Of a DNA stretch of 53,762 nt, positions 8,243-18,345 are shown in pieces. The position numbers were made by a program, and so were the translations under genes. The notes under the pieces are model-generated. The model searched no databases and was not told where the DNA came from. It worked only from the letters and a program-made list of their open reading frames with translations. Position 1 is the first letter of the stretch; every line of letters begins with the position of its first letter. Origin of the DNA: an uncultured Sutterella sp. (lineage in GTDB: Bacteria > Pseudomonadota > Gammaproteobacteria > Burkholderiales > Burkholderiaceae_F); assembly GCA_949287305.1 (NCBI GenBank), contig CASEFX010000004.1, positions 1-53,762 of the forward strand, in the 5' to 3' direction.

Positions 8243-11200
8243 TCATCCGCGGGCGATGGTCGCCCAGATGCGCTCGAGACGCTTCACGCTCACGGGCATG
8301 GGCGTGCGAAGCTGCTGCGCATAAAGAGACACGCGAAGCTCCTCCAAAAGCCAGCGGAAGTCCGTGAGCTGCGGATCGGGCACGCCCCGCCGCGCGGCGA
8401 GCGCCCTCAGATAGGGAACGCGCAAGGCGGTGAGCGCCGCCTGGCGTTCGGCATCACGCTTCGGGTCGTCCCGATAGCGGTCCAGACGATAGTGAATGGC
8501 CTTCAAGTAGCGCGGATAGTGCATGAGCTGCGAGAGCGGCGCCGCGAGCAGGAAGTCGGGCGGAAAGAGCGCGTCGAGCTGCTCTTCGACGTCGCGCACG
8601 AGTTCGGGCGCGTCGGTAAAGCGGCGAAGTTTCATCGGAAGCGAGGTCGCCTCCGTCACGATCGTCGTGAGAAGACGCGCCACTTCGCCCGCGACGAGCG
8701 TCAGACGTCCGCGGACGTCTTCCTTTCTCGCCTTGAAGCTTTCTTCGTCGGTCGGGAGCGGATCCACGAGAGCTGTCGCTTCAAGCACCGCGTCGACGAC
8801 GCCGCGCGAGAGCGTGTCGGTGCTCTCGAAGAGTCGGCTGAGGCCCGGCACCACGGCCGCCTGCATGGAGACGCGTCCGAGATCCTTCAGGGACCGCTCC
8901 ACATACTTCACCTGCTCGCGAAGCACCAACCGGAAGAGCTTGCGAAGCCCCTTTCGGTGCGTGCGAGCGGCTTCGACGGGATCGTCGAAGACTTCGATCG
9001 AGCAGACGTTTCCTTGGTCGACCAAGGCCGGGTGTCCGATCAGAGTCTGGCCGCGACGCGAAATTTCCATGAGCTCGGGCAATTCTCCGAAGGTCCAGTC
9101 GGTGACGCCTTCGGCGAGGTCCTTCGCGACGGATTCGTCCGCCTGCGCGACCGACTGGAAGGCGTCCTGCGCGAGGCCGCCCAATTCCGCGCGGAGCTGT
9201 GCGAGGCTTCGTCCCATCTCGAGCGTGCGGCCGTGTTCGTCGACCACGCGGAAATTCATGATGAGGTGCGGCGGCAACTGCTCCGTCTTGAAGTCGGACG
9301 CCGTGCAGGGGACCGAAAGCGTCTCGCGGATGTCTTCGGCGAGGACCGTGAGGAACCCGCGGTCGGTACGCTGCCCTTCGCCGCAGCGTGCGTAGAAGGC
9401 CTTCGCGTACTCGGCGATCGGCACGCAGTGGCGGCGGATCTTCTGCGGAAGGCTCTTGAGAAGCGCCTGCGCCTTTTCCTTCACCATTCCGGGGACGAGC
9501 CACTCGCAGCGCACCGGATCGATCTGATTGAGCGCATAGACGGGCACGGTGAGCGTGATCCCGTCGCGGGGGCTGCCCGGCTCAAAGTGATAGGTGAGCG
9601 CCATCGTGACCCCCGCCATTTCGAGGGTCTTCGGGTAGTACTGCTGCGTCGCGTTCGTCGCGTCGTGACGCATGAGCTCTTCCTTGCTGAGGTAGAGCAG
9701 ACGAGGATCCTTCTTTTCCGCTTCCTTACGCCAGGCTTCAAAGGAGATCGTTCCGCAGACGTCGGCGGGGAGCTTTTCGTCGTAGAAGGCGAAGATCTGC
9801 TCGTCGTCGACCAGGACGTCGGGGCGGCGGGTCTTGTGCTCAAGTTCGCGGATTTCGCGAACGAGCCGCAGATTGTGCGAGAGGAAAGAACCGCGCGTTT
9901 CGATTTCACCGGGAACGAGACCTTCGCGGATGAAGACTTCGCGCGCCGCGACGGCGTCGTAGCGCGAATAGAGAACCGGACGGTCCTTGTAGAGCGTCAG
10001 ACCGTAGAGCGTGCCGCGCTCGGAGGCGACCACTTCGCCACGGCGCTTTTCCCAACGGGGATCCCCCGCATGTCGGCGAACGAGGTCGCCCGCCGCCGCT
10101 TCGATCCACTCGGGCTCGACGTCGGCGAGCGTCCGTGCAAAGAGGCGCGAGGTTTCCACGATTTCGCCCGCAAAGATCCAGCGCCCCGACTTCTTGGCGC
10201 GAACCGACCCGGGCCAGAGCCAGAACTTGATCCCGCGCGCACCGAGATAGGGCGGCGCCTTGTAGTCGCTTTCCGCGGACTTCGAGCCGATGTTCCCCAA
10301 AAGCCCCGAGAGCAGCGCGCGGTGCACTTCTTCATAGGTCGCGGGCGCGGTGTTCTTTCGCCAGCCGAGTTCCTCGACGATCGTGTCGAGCTGGTTGTAG
10401 ACGTCTCGCCACTCGCGCATGCGGCGCGCCGACAAAAAGCGGCGGTGGAGTTCCGCATCGAACTTGCGGTTGCTTTCCTTTTCGGCCTTCGCCTTTTCGT
10501 ACCAGCGCCAGAGCTTCACAAAGCTCAGGAAGTCCGAACGTTCGTCGGCCAATTCCTTATGCGCGCGGTCGGCCGCCTCCTGCTGATCGAGCGGGCGCTC
10601 GCGCGGATCCTGCACCGAGAGACCCGAGCAGATGATGAGGAGTTCCGAGAGACTGCCGAATTCACTGCCGGCCAAAAGCATGCGCGCGAGCTTCGGGTCG
10701 ACGGGGAGACGCGAGAGTTCGCGACCGATCTTCGTCAATTCCCCTTCGGGCGTGAGCGCACGGAGTTCCTGCAGAATCGAAATGCCGTCCGCGATCGCGC
10801 GCGGAGGCGGGGCCTGCAGGAACGGGAACTCGCGGATGTCGCCGAGCTTCAATGCCTTGGCGCGCAGGATGACGGCGGCGAGGTTCGTACGGAAGATTTC
10901 CGGATCCGTAAAGGCGGGACGCCGCGCGAAGTCCTCTTCGTCGTAGAGACGAATGCAGATGCCTTCCGCGACGCGGCCGCATCGGCCCGCGCGCTGATTG
11001 GCCGCGGCTTGGCTGACGGGTTCAATCAGGAGCTGATCGACCTTGCTGCGGTACGAGTAGCGCTTCACGCGCGCGAGCCCCGTGTCGACCACGTAGCGGA
11101 TGCCGGGAACCGTAATCGAGGTTTCGGCGACGTTCGTCGCGAGTACGATGCGGCGAAGCCCCGCGGGCTTGAAGACCTTTTCCTGGTCCGCAGCGGAGAG

Positions 11201-12577
11201 TCTCGCAAAGAGCGGCAAGATTTCGACTTTGCCCACGCGGGTCTTTCGAAGGAACTCTTCGGTCTCGCGGATTTCCCGCTCGCCCGGCAGGAAGACGAGG
11301 ATGTCGCCCCGGCCCGCCATTTCGAGTTCGCTTACGGCGTTCTCGATCGCTTCGAGCATGGTGCGGTCGTCCGCCTCGTCGACGTCGTCCAAGGGACGCC
11401 AGCGGATTTCCACGGGATAGGTGCGCCCCGAAATGTTGAAGATCGGAGCGGGTTTGCCGTTTTCATCGGCAAAGTGTTGGGCAAAACGTTCCGCGTCGAT
11501 CGTCGCGGACGTGACGATCACCTTGAGGTCGGCGCGCTTCGTGAGAAGACGCTTCAGATACCCGAGCAAAAAGTCGATGTTGATGCTTCGTTCGTGCGCT
11601 TCGTCGATGATGACCGTGTCGTAGGCGCGAAGAAGGGGATCGGTCTGGGTTTCCGCAAGGAGAATCCCGTCCGTCATGAGTTTGATCGTCGCCCCCGAAT
11701 GGGTCTTGTCGGTAAAGCGCACCTTGTAGCCGACGACGTCGCCCAAGTTCGTCTTCAGTTCTTCGGCGATGCGCTTTGCAACGGAACTTGCCGCAATGCG
11801 GCGCGGCTGGGTGTGGGCGATCATCCCCGTTTCGCCGCGACCGGCCATCATGGCGATCTTGGGGAGCTGGGTCGTTTTCCCGGACCCCGTCTCGCCGCAG
11901 ACGATGACGACGCGGTTTTCGCGCACGGCGCGAACGAGTTCCTCGCCGTGTTCGGTAACGGGTAGACCCGGCATCAGTTCGAAGGGCGGCACGGGTGTGC
12001 GGCGCTCGGCGTAGCTGAGTCGCCGCTCTTCACGGCGGGGCTTCTCCTGCGTCGCGGACTTATTCTTGGCGGGCTTTTCACCCGAAGTGATCGCTCCCTT
12101 CGCTTCCGGGTTCTGTACGCGAACCTTGCCGTTTTGCACGGGCTTTCCGCGGCGACGGTCGCCGGGACGAACGTTCGCGCCGTTCGGCTTGGCGGTCTTT
12201 TCGTCCGAAGCAACGTCCTTTCGTACCGAGGCGAGCGCCGTGCGGAAGGCATCGTTGCCGCCTCGGGCCGCAAGGGCCGCACCTCTCGAAGGCGCGGGGC
12301 TCGGGCGCCCCGTGCGGGGCGCCGGGGCCGAAGGCCCTTGCGCTTCGCGCACTTTCCCGGCGGGCGAAGCCTTGGGCGCCTCATTGCGAACAAGGCGCGC
12401 GGAAGGAGCGGCGGACTGAGCGGCGGGCTGTGCGGCGCGCTTTTTCGCCTTCTCTTCGCGACGACGCTTTTCTTCGGCCTCGATGCGCTGCGCCTCCTTC
12501 TTGCGCGTCTCTTCGAGCGCACCCTCGACTTCGGTGCGGACTTTCTGAAAGGCGGCCCACAGGGCACGATCGGACAT
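8243..12577 (-). CDS. hrpA: ATP-dependent RNA helicase HrpA (DEAH box)
   Basis: A 1444-aa DEAH-box helicase, the largest gene in the window. Motifs run in the correct order: Walker [14 protein letters not shown] (IIDEAHERS), [18 protein letters not shown] and QRAGRCGR, followed by the long HrpA-type C-terminal half. In E. coli HrpA acts on stalled or collided ribosomes. This protein is longer than the roughly 1300-aa E. coli enzyme because of an N-terminal extension (about residues 20-195) rich in Ala, Pro, Lys and Arg, with no obvious fold. The ATG at 12577 is well placed 19 nt from a hairpin at 12596-12621. Divergent from yggX. Confidence 0.93.
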   Translation of the reverse strand: MSDRALWAAFQKVRTEVEGALEETRKKEAQRIEAEEKRRREEKAKKRAAQPAAQSAAPSARLVRNEAPKASPAGKVREAQGPSAPAPRTGRPSPAPSRGAALAARGGNDAFRTALASVRKDVASDEKTAKPNGANVRPGDRRRGKPVQNGKVRVQNPEAKGAITSGEKPAKNKSATQEKPRREERRLSYAERRTPVPPFELMPGLPVTEHGEELVRAVRENRVVIVCGETGSGKTTQLPKIAMMAGRGETGMIAHTQPRRIAASSVAKRIAEELKTNLGDVVGYKVRFTDKTHSGATIKLMTDGILLAETQTDPLLRAYDTVIIDEAHERSINIDFLLGYLKRLLTKRADLKVIVTSATIDAERFAQHFADENGKPAPIFNISGRTYPVEIRWRPLDDVDEADDRTMLEAIENAVSELEMAGRGDILVFLPGEREIRETEEFLRKTRVGKVEILPLFARLSAADQEKVFKPAGLRRIVLATNVAETSITVPGIRYVVDTGLARVKRYSYRSKVDQLLIEPVSQAAANQRAGRCGRVAEGICIRLYDEEDFARRPAFTDPEIFRTNLAAVILRAKALKLGDIREFPFLQAPPPRAIADGISILQELRALTPEGELTKIGRELSRLPVDPKLARMLLAGSEFGSLSELLIICSGLSVQDPRERPLDQQEAADRAHKELADERSDFLSFVKLWRWYEKAKAEKESNRKFDAELHRRFLSARRMREWRDVYNQLDTIVEELGWRKNTAPATYEEVHRALLSGLLGNIGSKSAESDYKAPPYLGARGIKFWLWPGSVRAKKSGRWIFAGEIVETSRLFARTLADVEPEWIEAAAGDLVRRHAGDPRWEKRRGEVVASERGTLYGLTLYKDRPVLYSRYDAVAAREVFIREGLVPGEIETRGSFLSHNLRLVREIRELEHKTRRPDVLVDDEQIFAFYDEKLPADVCGTISFEAWRKEAEKKDPRLLYLSKEELMRHDATNATQQYYPKTLEMAGVTMALTYHFEPGSPRDGITLTVPVYALNQIDPVRCEWLVPGMVKEKAQALLKSLPQKIRRHCVPIAEYAKAFYARCGEGQRTDRGFLTVLAEDIRETLSVPCTASDFKTEQLPPHLIMNFRVVDEHGRTLEMGRSLAQLRAELGGLAQDAFQSVAQADESVAKDLAEGVTDWTFGELPELMEISRRGQTLIGHPALVDQGNVCSIEVFDDPVEAARTHRKGLRKLFRLVLREQVKYVERSLKDLGRVSMQAAVVPGLSRLFESTDTLSRGVVDAVLEATALVDPLPTDEESFKARKEDVRGRLTLVAGEVARLLTTIVTEATSLPMKLRRFTDAPELVRDVEEQLDALFPPDFLLAAPLSQLMHYPRYLKAIHYRLDRYRDDPKRDAERQAALTALRVPYLRALAARRGVPDPQLTDFRWLLEELRVSLYAQQLRTPMPVSVKRLERIWATIARG

Positions 12578-12595
12578 ACTGGTCTCCGGAAACGG

Positions 12596-12621
12596 GACCG
12601 GACCTCCCTAGGAGTCCGGTC
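12596..12621. repeat. Inverted repeat between hrpA and yggX
   Basis: Perfect 8-nt arms GACCGGAC (12596-12603) and GTCCGGTC (12614-12621) in the 92-bp gap between divergent hrpA and yggX. It would lie in the 5' UTR of hrpA and near the yggX promoter, so it may be an operator or an mRNA hairpin. Confidence 0.45.
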
Positions 12622-12669
12622 CTCGGGTTAGAATGCACGAACCAACAACACATTCGGGAGACAACCTCC

Positions 12670-12945
12670 ATGCGTACGGTACAGTGCATCAAACTGAAAA
12701 AGGAAGCCGAAGGGCTCGACCATCCCCCGTTCCCGGGTGAACTCGGTGTGCGCATCTGGCGCCACGTGAGCAAGGAAGCCTGGGGCGACTGGACGCGCCT
12801 GCAGACGATGATGGTGAACGAATACGGCCTGAATCTCGCGGACCTCTCGGCCCGTCAGCATCTCATGGCGCAGTGCGAACGCTATTTCTTCGGCGACGCC
12901 GACGACATGACGGTTCCCAACTTCGTGCCGCCCAAGGCCGAGTAA
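12670..12945 (+). CDS. yggX: Fe(2+)-trafficking / oxidative damage protection protein YggX
   Basis: A 91-aa protein of the YggX family, which protects Fe-S clusters from oxidants and may move iron in the cytoplasm. The family's single conserved N-terminal cysteine (VQCIKL, Cys5), the PPFPGELG segment and the WxxWxxxQTMxxNEYxLN region are all present, and the length is typical. The start at 12670 follows GGGAGA, 9 nt away; a longer in-frame opening to 12430 overlaps hrpA and is not used. A strong terminator follows at 12999. Confidence 0.93.
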   Translation: MRTVQCIKLKKEAEGLDHPPFPGELGVRIWRHVSKEAWGDWTRLQTMMVNEYGLNLADLSARQHLMAQCERYFFGDADDMTVPNFVPPKAE

Positions 12946-12998
12946 GAACCGGAAATCTTCCGCTCCGAAACGGGTGCGGCAGAAGAGTAAAAGAGAGG

Positions 12999-13028
12999 AA
13001 AGGGAGCCGCGGCTCCCTTTCTTCGTTT
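12999..13028 (+). terminator. Bidirectional terminator between yggX and rpiA
   Basis: A perfect 22-nt palindrome (12999-13020; arm AAAGGGAGCC) is followed by CTTCGTTT on the plus strand. On the minus strand it is followed by CTCTCTTTTAC. It lies between convergent genes and probably serves both. Confidence 0.8.
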
Positions 13029-13034
13029 CAGAGG

Positions 13035-13700
13035 TCAGGGCTTTTCAAAGGTCTTGACGCCCTCTTCCGTCCCGAGGAGCAGGACGTCCGCGCCGCGCGC
13101 GGCAAAGAGCCCCACGGTGACGACGCCCGGCCACGAGTTGATCTCGGCTTCGAGCGCTTCGGGGTCTTTGATCTGAAGCCCGGCCGCGTCGAGAATGTGG
13201 CAGCCGTTGTCGGTGACGAAGTCGCGAAGCGTCACGGTCGCGCCGAGCGCTTCGAGGCGACGGCGAACGGCGCGCGCCGCCATCGGAATCACTTCGACCG
13301 GAAGCGGGAAGCGGCCGAGCACCTCCACCTTCTTTGAAGCATCCGCGATGCAGACGAAGCGCTTCGAAACGGAAGCGACGATCTTTTCGCGCGTGAGCGC
13401 GCCGCCGCCGCCCTTGATCATGGCGAAGCTACCGTCGATTTCGTCGGCCCCGTCCACATAGACGCCGATCTCTTCGACTTCATTCATGTCGAGGACCTTG
13501 AACCCCAGGCCTTCGAGCTTCTTCGTCGAGCGTTCCGACGAGGAAACGCAGGCGGGGATCTTGTCGCGCATCGGCGCGATCGCGTCGATGAAGAAATCCA
13601 CGGTCGAACCCGTGCCGACCCCGAGGATTTCCCCTTCCTTCACATATGCGGTCGCGGCCTCGGCCACGGCGCGCTTCAATTCGTTCTGCGTGAGCGCCAT
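13035..13700 (-). CDS. rpiA: Ribose-5-phosphate isomerase A
   Basis: Interconverts ribose 5-phosphate and ribulose 5-phosphate in the pentose phosphate pathway. The 221-aa protein has the family motifs GTGSTV at about 26-31 (phosphate loop), GADEID, and [14 protein letters not shown] with the catalytic Glu. The start at 13700 follows GGGAG and gives the standard N-terminus; in-frame codons reaching 13772 run into the divergent gene's promoter. It ends at a shared terminator. Confidence 0.95.
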   Translation of the reverse strand: MALTQNELKRAVAEAATAYVKEGEILGVGTGSTVDFFIDAIAPMRDKIPACVSSSERSTKKLEGLGFKVLDMNEVEEIGVYVDGADEIDGSFAMIKGGGGALTREKIVASVSKRFVCIADASKKVEVLGRFPLPVEVIPMAARAVRRRLEALGATVTLRDFVTDNGCHILDAAGLQIKDPEALEAEINSWPGVVTVGLFAARGADVLLLGTEEGVKTFEKP

Positions 13701-13774
13701 CGCTCTCTCCCTACAAGGAAAACGTCTTATTTTAGCGTATAGAATGTCGACTCCTCCCAACGAACCGCACACTT

Positions 13775-16153
13775 ATGGCTACGCTTCACTCGGATAAGGA
13801 AATCGCTCAGGCCTTCCGCACCCTCGGACACACGGACCGCCGCATCGGCACGGGCCGCATCGCCGCCTGGGCGGGCTGGGCCACGATCGCCCTCTTTACG
13901 GTGGCCTTCTTCTCGTCCGTCGTCTTTCTCCTCTCGTCCGAACAGCGTGCGGAATCCGTGCGCCTGAAGCAGTCGGCCGACCTCGTCGCGCAGGCGATGG
14001 AGTCGCGGCTTCTCGGCACGACGGAATTGCTCATGAAGACGAGCCTTCGCCTCATGCACATTCCGAACGTGCGAAGCCAAGTGGCGAGCGCCGAACTCTC
14101 CGCCACGAACTTCATGCAGGACCGCCGCGAAGTGGCCGAAATCGTGATCGCGACGCGCGACTTCACGGTGCTTCGCAGCTGGAACAATCCCATGTCGTCG
14201 GGGTCCGAGCGCCGCGACGCGGGGACGACCCTCAAAAATCCCAATACGCGAAAGGCGATCACGGAGGCGCTCGAGCGCGATTCCTCGGTGCTTTCGATCC
14301 CCTACGTGCTCGATCCCACGAACCAGCTCTTCGCGGACCTCGCGGTGCCGACGGCGCTCCCTGACCAGATCCTCATCGCGCGCGTCAACCTCACGCACCT
14401 CGTCGCGCGCATCGTCGACCTGCTCAACTACCGGTCGTATCAGTTCGATCTGCACTTGAACGGCAATCCCTTCTTCCCCGTCCCGAAGGACTCGGTCCAC
14501 ATGAGCGACATTCAGGTCGAAGTGCCGCTCTCCTTCAATCACCTCTCGGGGCTGAGTCTCGTGGCGACGAGCCACCGAGCGGGGTTTCTCGAGCAGTCGT
14601 CGCTCCCCGTGTGGTTGATCGGCGGACTCGGCACGATCCTTCTTCTTGCTCTTTTGCTGCTCGTTCGCGTGCAGCGTAAGGAACACCGCTTCGCCGAACG
14701 GCTCGAAGTCGAATACGCGCTTCGCCGCGCCATTTCGGAGTCGGCCTTGACGGGCCTTCGCGTCACCGACCGCGAAGGAAAGATCCTCTACGTGAACGAA
14801 ACCTTTCAGAAGATGTTCGGCTTCTCGCGCGAGGAACTGATCGGCGCGACCCCGCCCTACCCCTATTGGGCCGAGGACATCACGGAGCAGTTTGAGACGA
14901 TGATGTCGCACTCAAGCGGCGCCCTTCATACGATCGACTTTCTTGCGAAACGCAAGAACGGCGAAACCTTCGACGGGCAGTTGAGCGTTTCGCAGCTTCT
15001 CGACGTCGAAGGGCGGGTGCTCGGCTACATCGGGGCGCTCTACGACGTGACGGAGGCGAAGCGTTCGCACGAACGCATGCAGGCCGCAAACGACCGCTTC
15101 ACGCGCGTCGTGCAGTCGCTCGCGAGCGCCATCGCCGTGGTGTCGGACGACGACGCGCGGCAGCTCTTCTTTATGAACACGCCCTACGTGCGGCTTTTCG
15201 GCGGCACGGCCGACGCCTGCCGGCGCATTCTCGGCATACTCGCGGCGCAGAAAAAGACTTCGATTCGCGAGGGGCTCTACGACGAAGTGACAGACCGGTG
15301 GTTTGACGTTCGCAGTCAGACGATCGTGTGGACGAACGACCGCAAGGCCGTGATGCTGATCGCGACCGACATCACCGAATGGCGTCAGATGGAGGAACAA
15401 CTCCAGGCGCAGATGAAGCACGCCGAAGAAACCCAGCGCCTCGTCACGATGGGTGAAATGGCGAGTTCGCTCGCGCACGAACTCAATCAGCCGCTTGCCG
15501 CCATCTCGAACTACGCCGCCGCGGCGAAGTCCCTTCTCGAAGCAAACGCCCTGCGGCCCGAAGCGGCGGTCGACGCTTTCGGGCGCATCGACAATCAAGC
15601 CAAGCGCGCGGCCGCCATCATCAAGCGCATCCGAAGCTTCGCGAAAAACAAGCACGACACGCAGTTCGCGGTCGTGCCCGTCGAGACGATCGTAACGGAA
15701 GCGATGGAACTCGCCCTCATTCAGGCGAAAAAGCTCGGCGCCTCGATTTCGGTCGAGATGGAGGAAGGGCTTCCGAGCATCAACGGCGACGCCGTCATGC
15801 TCGAGCAGCTTCTTCTCAATCTTTTGAAGAACGCCATGGAGGCGCTCGAACCCGAACACAACCGCAACGTCGAGCTCTCCGTCACGCACGAAAAGCAAAG
15901 CGACGCGATCGTCTTTACGATTCGGGACCACGGCCCGGGGATGTCCGACGAAGTGAAGGCGATGCTTTTTGACGCCTTCTTCACGACGAAGAAGACCGGC
16001 ATGGGGATCGGCCTCAACATCTGCCGCACGATCGTGGAAAATCACCACGGACGGCTCTTGGTCTCCGACACCGAAGGCGGCGGGACGACCTTCACCGTGC
16101 GCATTCCCGTGAACACGCCCGAGGAGAACGCGGAAAAACCCGCCGAAGCCTGA
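13775..16153 (+). CDS. Membrane sensor histidine kinase with PAS domains (FixL/DctB-like)
   Basis: A 792-aa sensor kinase. TM helices at about 31-53 and 278-300 enclose a periplasmic sensing region of about 225 residues. Then come a PAS domain (about 315-430, with FGFSREELIG) and a second PAS-like segment (about 440-545). The dimerisation/phosphoacceptor helix has SSLAHELNQPL (His about 568), and the ATPase domain has N-box LLNLLKNAME, DHGPGM and TGMGIGLNI. The HELNQPL form is typical of the FixL/DctB/TtrS group. The paired LuxR-type regulator begins 115 nt downstream. The signal is unknown; the periplasmic domain suggests a small external ligand rather than haem-bound oxygen. Divergent from rpiA across 74 bp. 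Confidence 0.9.
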   Translation: MATLHSDKEIAQAFRTLGHTDRRIGTGRIAAWAGWATIALFTVAFFSSVVFLLSSEQRAESVRLKQSADLVAQAMESRLLGTTELLMKTSLRLMHIPNVRSQVASAELSATNFMQDRREVAEIVIATRDFTVLRSWNNPMSSGSERRDAGTTLKNPNTRKAITEALERDSSVLSIPYVLDPTNQLFADLAVPTALPDQILIARVNLTHLVARIVDLLNYRSYQFDLHLNGNPFFPVPKDSVHMSDIQVEVPLSFNHLSGLSLVATSHRAGFLEQSSLPVWLIGGLGTILLLALLLLVRVQRKEHRFAERLEVEYALRRAISESALTGLRVTDREGKILYVNETFQKMFGFSREELIGATPPYPYWAEDITEQFETMMSHSSGALHTIDFLAKRKNGETFDGQLSVSQLLDVEGRVLGYIGALYDVTEAKRSHERMQAANDRFTRVVQSLASAIAVVSDDDARQLFFMNTPYVRLFGGTADACRRILGILAAQKKTSIREGLYDEVTDRWFDVRSQTIVWTNDRKAVMLIATDITEWRQMEEQLQAQMKHAEETQRLVTMGEMASSLAHELNQPLAAISNYAAAAKSLLEANALRPEAAVDAFGRIDNQAKRAAAIIKRIRSFAKNKHDTQFAVVPVETIVTEAMELALIQAKKLGASISVEMEEGLPSINGDAVMLEQLLLNLLKNAMEALEPEHNRNVELSVTHEKQSDAIVFTIRDHGPGMSDEVKAMLFDAFFTTKKTGMGIGLNICRTIVENHHGRLLVSDTEGGGTTFTVRIPVNTPEENAEKPAEA

Positions 16154-16268
16154 TTCCGGAAGCGGTGTTCCGAGATTTTTCCCATTTTCCTTTCGCCAGG
16201 GGGTGGCACAACGCGCCTCCTGGTGTAAAATTGCCTGACTTGCTTATTCCAACCTTACCAACAACGAG

Positions 16269-16940
16269 ATGAACCATTACGACTATCTCGACGGTTACCG
16301 TGAGAGTGCCGGTACCGTCTACATCGTGGACGACGACGATGCCGTCCGGGACTCCCTCAAGTGGCTGCTCGAAGCAAGCAACTATCACGTCGAACTCTAC
16401 GACAGCGGCGAGAGCTTCATTGCCAAGTACGACCCCAACACCATCGCGGTGCTCGTTCTCGACATCCGCATGCCCGGCATGAGCGGGTTGGAAGTGCAGG
16501 AACATCTCCTGCAGCGCAAGGCCGACATTCCCATCATCTTCGTCACCGGCCACGGCGACGTGACGCAGGCGGTGCAGGCCTTCAAGGCGGGGGCCGTCGA
16601 CTTCATCGAAAAGCCCTATGACCAGAACGCCCTCAAGGCGCTGATCGAACGCATGCTCGAAGTGGCCCGGACCCGTCACATCGAGTCGGAACGTCGCAAG
16701 CTCAATCAGGCGCTCCTCGACAAGCTGACGCCGCGCGAACAGGAAGTGCTCGAACGCATTGCCAACGGTCGTCTGAACAAGCAGATCGCCGACGACCTCA
16801 AGATTTCGATCAAGACGGTCGAAGCCCACCGCGCCTCCATCATGGACAAGACCAATTCCGGCACGGTTGCTGACCTCATGCGCGTCTTCATGGAATCGCG
16901 CCAGGGCCAGAACTTCCACAAGGACGAAACGCACGACTGA
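16269..16940 (+). CDS. FixJ/TtrR-like response regulator (receiver + LuxR HTH)
   Basis: A 223-aa NarL/FixJ-family regulator. The receiver has acidic pocket DDDD at 21-24, phosphoacceptor Asp65 (LVLDIRMPG), Thr93 and Lys115 (IEKPYD). The C-terminal LuxR-type HTH begins with LTPREQEVLERIANG at about 159. It is the natural partner of the kinase just upstream. The start gives a somewhat long N-terminus (about 13 residues before the receiver). The 115-nt gap contains no terminator, so the genes may be co-transcribed. The target genes are not evident from the window. Confidence 0.92.
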   Translation: MNHYDYLDGYRESAGTVYIVDDDDAVRDSLKWLLEASNYHVELYDSGESFIAKYDPNTIAVLVLDIRMPGMSGLEVQEHLLQRKADIPIIFVTGHGDVTQAVQAFKAGAVDFIEKPYDQNALKALIERMLEVARTRHIESERRKLNQALLDKLTPREQEVLERIANGRLNKQIADDLKISIKTVEAHRASIMDKTNSGTVADLMRVFMESRQGQNFHKDETHD

Positions 16941-16972
16941 CCTTTTTAGGTTGGAATTCGTGCTCGAAGAGA

Positions 16973-17005
16973 CCTCTTCGCCCCGCGGGCGGAGAGGCTT
17001 TTCTT
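16973..17005 (+). terminator. Terminator after the response regulator
   Basis: CCTCTTCGCCC (16973-16983) pairs with GGGCGGAGAGG (16987-16997), with one G-U, and CTTTTCTT follows. It closes the two-component unit 30 nt after the stop codon. Confidence 0.75.
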
Positions 17006-17039
17006 ATTGTCATTGGCAAGGTATTGACCCGGACAAGGT

Positions 17040-18188
17040 CATGTCCGCCAACTCATTCCGTTTTGGGGTCCCTATCACCATCCGTCCTGCTCGCTTCGTA
17101 CGCAACACCTACCGGAACACGCACCCTGCGGATACCCGCGGCGGCAACCGCCGCGCAATCTCACGACTCCTCGCCGGCACACCGCGGTCGAGCGGGTTTA
17201 CACAGAGGGCCGCCCGCTCGAACCTCTTCACCACGAACCGAATCTCGAACGATCCGAATCTCTCGTACATTCCAAAATATGGACGCCATTGGATTGAACG
17301 GCGCGCACGAACGAGACAATCGTTGTGCCCCCTCTTCGAGCATGCGCATGAGCGGCACGTAAACCAACTTTTTACCGATCGGCGGCCCCTCTTTTGCCAA
17401 TCGATCAGAAGGCTCGCCCCCCACAACTCGCCAACCAACATGTTCGCGGCCGTGCGCGAGAACACCAGGACCAACGACAAACTCACAACGACGGAGCTTT
17501 TGGTGTCAGGCAGCATCAGGAGGGGCTTTCTCATGAAGGAGGAACGACGTCCGCCGACACGATGCGGCACAGCTTTGCGCGCTCTTTGAAGCGCCACTTC
17601 CCGAGGCACACTCCCGTCTTATCGCCCGAAACGCCCTCAGCGCCATAGACCGACACAAACTCTACTGGGGAGCATGACCGAGATTCGTTCGGCGTTCCTA
17701 TTCGACTGTTCCAACGCACATGCGGCGCCAACCACCGCTTTACAACTTCAGAATCCAAGACCACCTTCAACGACCTTCACCCTTATTTCGCCATCCGCCG
17801 GGAGGGACGATCAGCCGTATCCCTTATGGTTATCCCTGAGATATCTGCCGCATTACGCGAACCGGGTATCGACCTTTACGGACGTTTCTTTCTCTCTCGG
17901 AGCCCCATTCATCATGAGCAATCTCCCGGTGGAACCCGTTTTCCAACGTACCTTCCCAAACGCACTCTCTCGCGGAGAATTCACAAACAGGCGCTCGAAC
18001 CCGTTTCGCGGGACACCGGCCGGCAATCGGCGACGAGTCGCCTCGCCATTTTCCCGCACCCAACGTACGACTGGAGTGGCGCAAGACAGGAGCGGCCCTC
18101 GCGCAAAATAAGTCGGCAATCCCCCTTTTCTCCACTCATCACACGGAGCAGACCGACTTTGGGGCTCCTTCCACATGAAAACCCTTAA
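17040..18188 (+). pseudogene. Degenerate region with likely tyrosine-recombinase (integrase) remains
   Basis: No intact gene is visible in 17006-18345. Pieces of plausible protein appear in different frames. One piece (about 17537-17677) reads AAQLCALFEAPL and, farther on, DRHKLYWGA before a stop. Right after it in another frame comes MTEIRSAFLFD. Together these resemble the integrase core, where HKLYW is normally followed by LIALYTGxRxxEI. A third-frame stretch (about 17750-18188) runs on with HPYFAIRREG and PEISAALREPGIDLYG. This looks like an integrase catalytic domain broken by frameshifts and small deletions, but no complete R-H-R-Y set can be read. Base composition is less GC-rich than the flanks. 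Span and identity are tentative. It sits directly before the glycan island. Confidence 0.4.
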
Positions 18189-18208
18189 TGTTCAAACACC
18201 CGAATCGA

Positions 18209-18237
18209 TTGTTTTTTTTTTATCGGGCGTATAGGAT
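18209..18237 (+). promoter_or_regulatory. Possible island promoter with a T10 tract in its spacer
   Basis: A weak -35 TTGTTT (18209-18214) and -10 TAGGAT (18232-18237) are 17 nt apart and lie about 110 nt before the first island gene. Ten consecutive T (18212-18221) overlap the end of the -35 and the spacer. The rest of 18189-18345 shows only a leader without a convincing terminator. Both boxes are weak matches. Confidence 0.35.
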
Positions 18238-18345
18238 TAATCGTCCTAACAGAAGCCCGGCAGTTTCCCGGTTCAGTCGGTCGTAGAAGCCTAAAGACGC
18301 TCTTCCGACAGCTTCTATTCGAGTATTTTTCAATAGGAATCAACT

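Noticed and set aside
8492..11965. Very long open frame (1157 codons) on the plus strand, antisense to hrpA
   Set aside because: It is the complementary shadow of a GC-rich, codon-biased gene. The predicted protein is Arg/Asp/Glu-rich with no domain, and hrpA carries every helicase motif.
16154..16268. TGGCAC near 16203 as a sigma-54 promoter for the response regulator
   Set aside because: No TTGC at the required five-base distance.
17109..17609. Minus-strand frame of 166 codons in the gene-poor stretch
   Set aside because: No ribosome site, no domain; recombinase-like fragments on the plus strand explain the region better.
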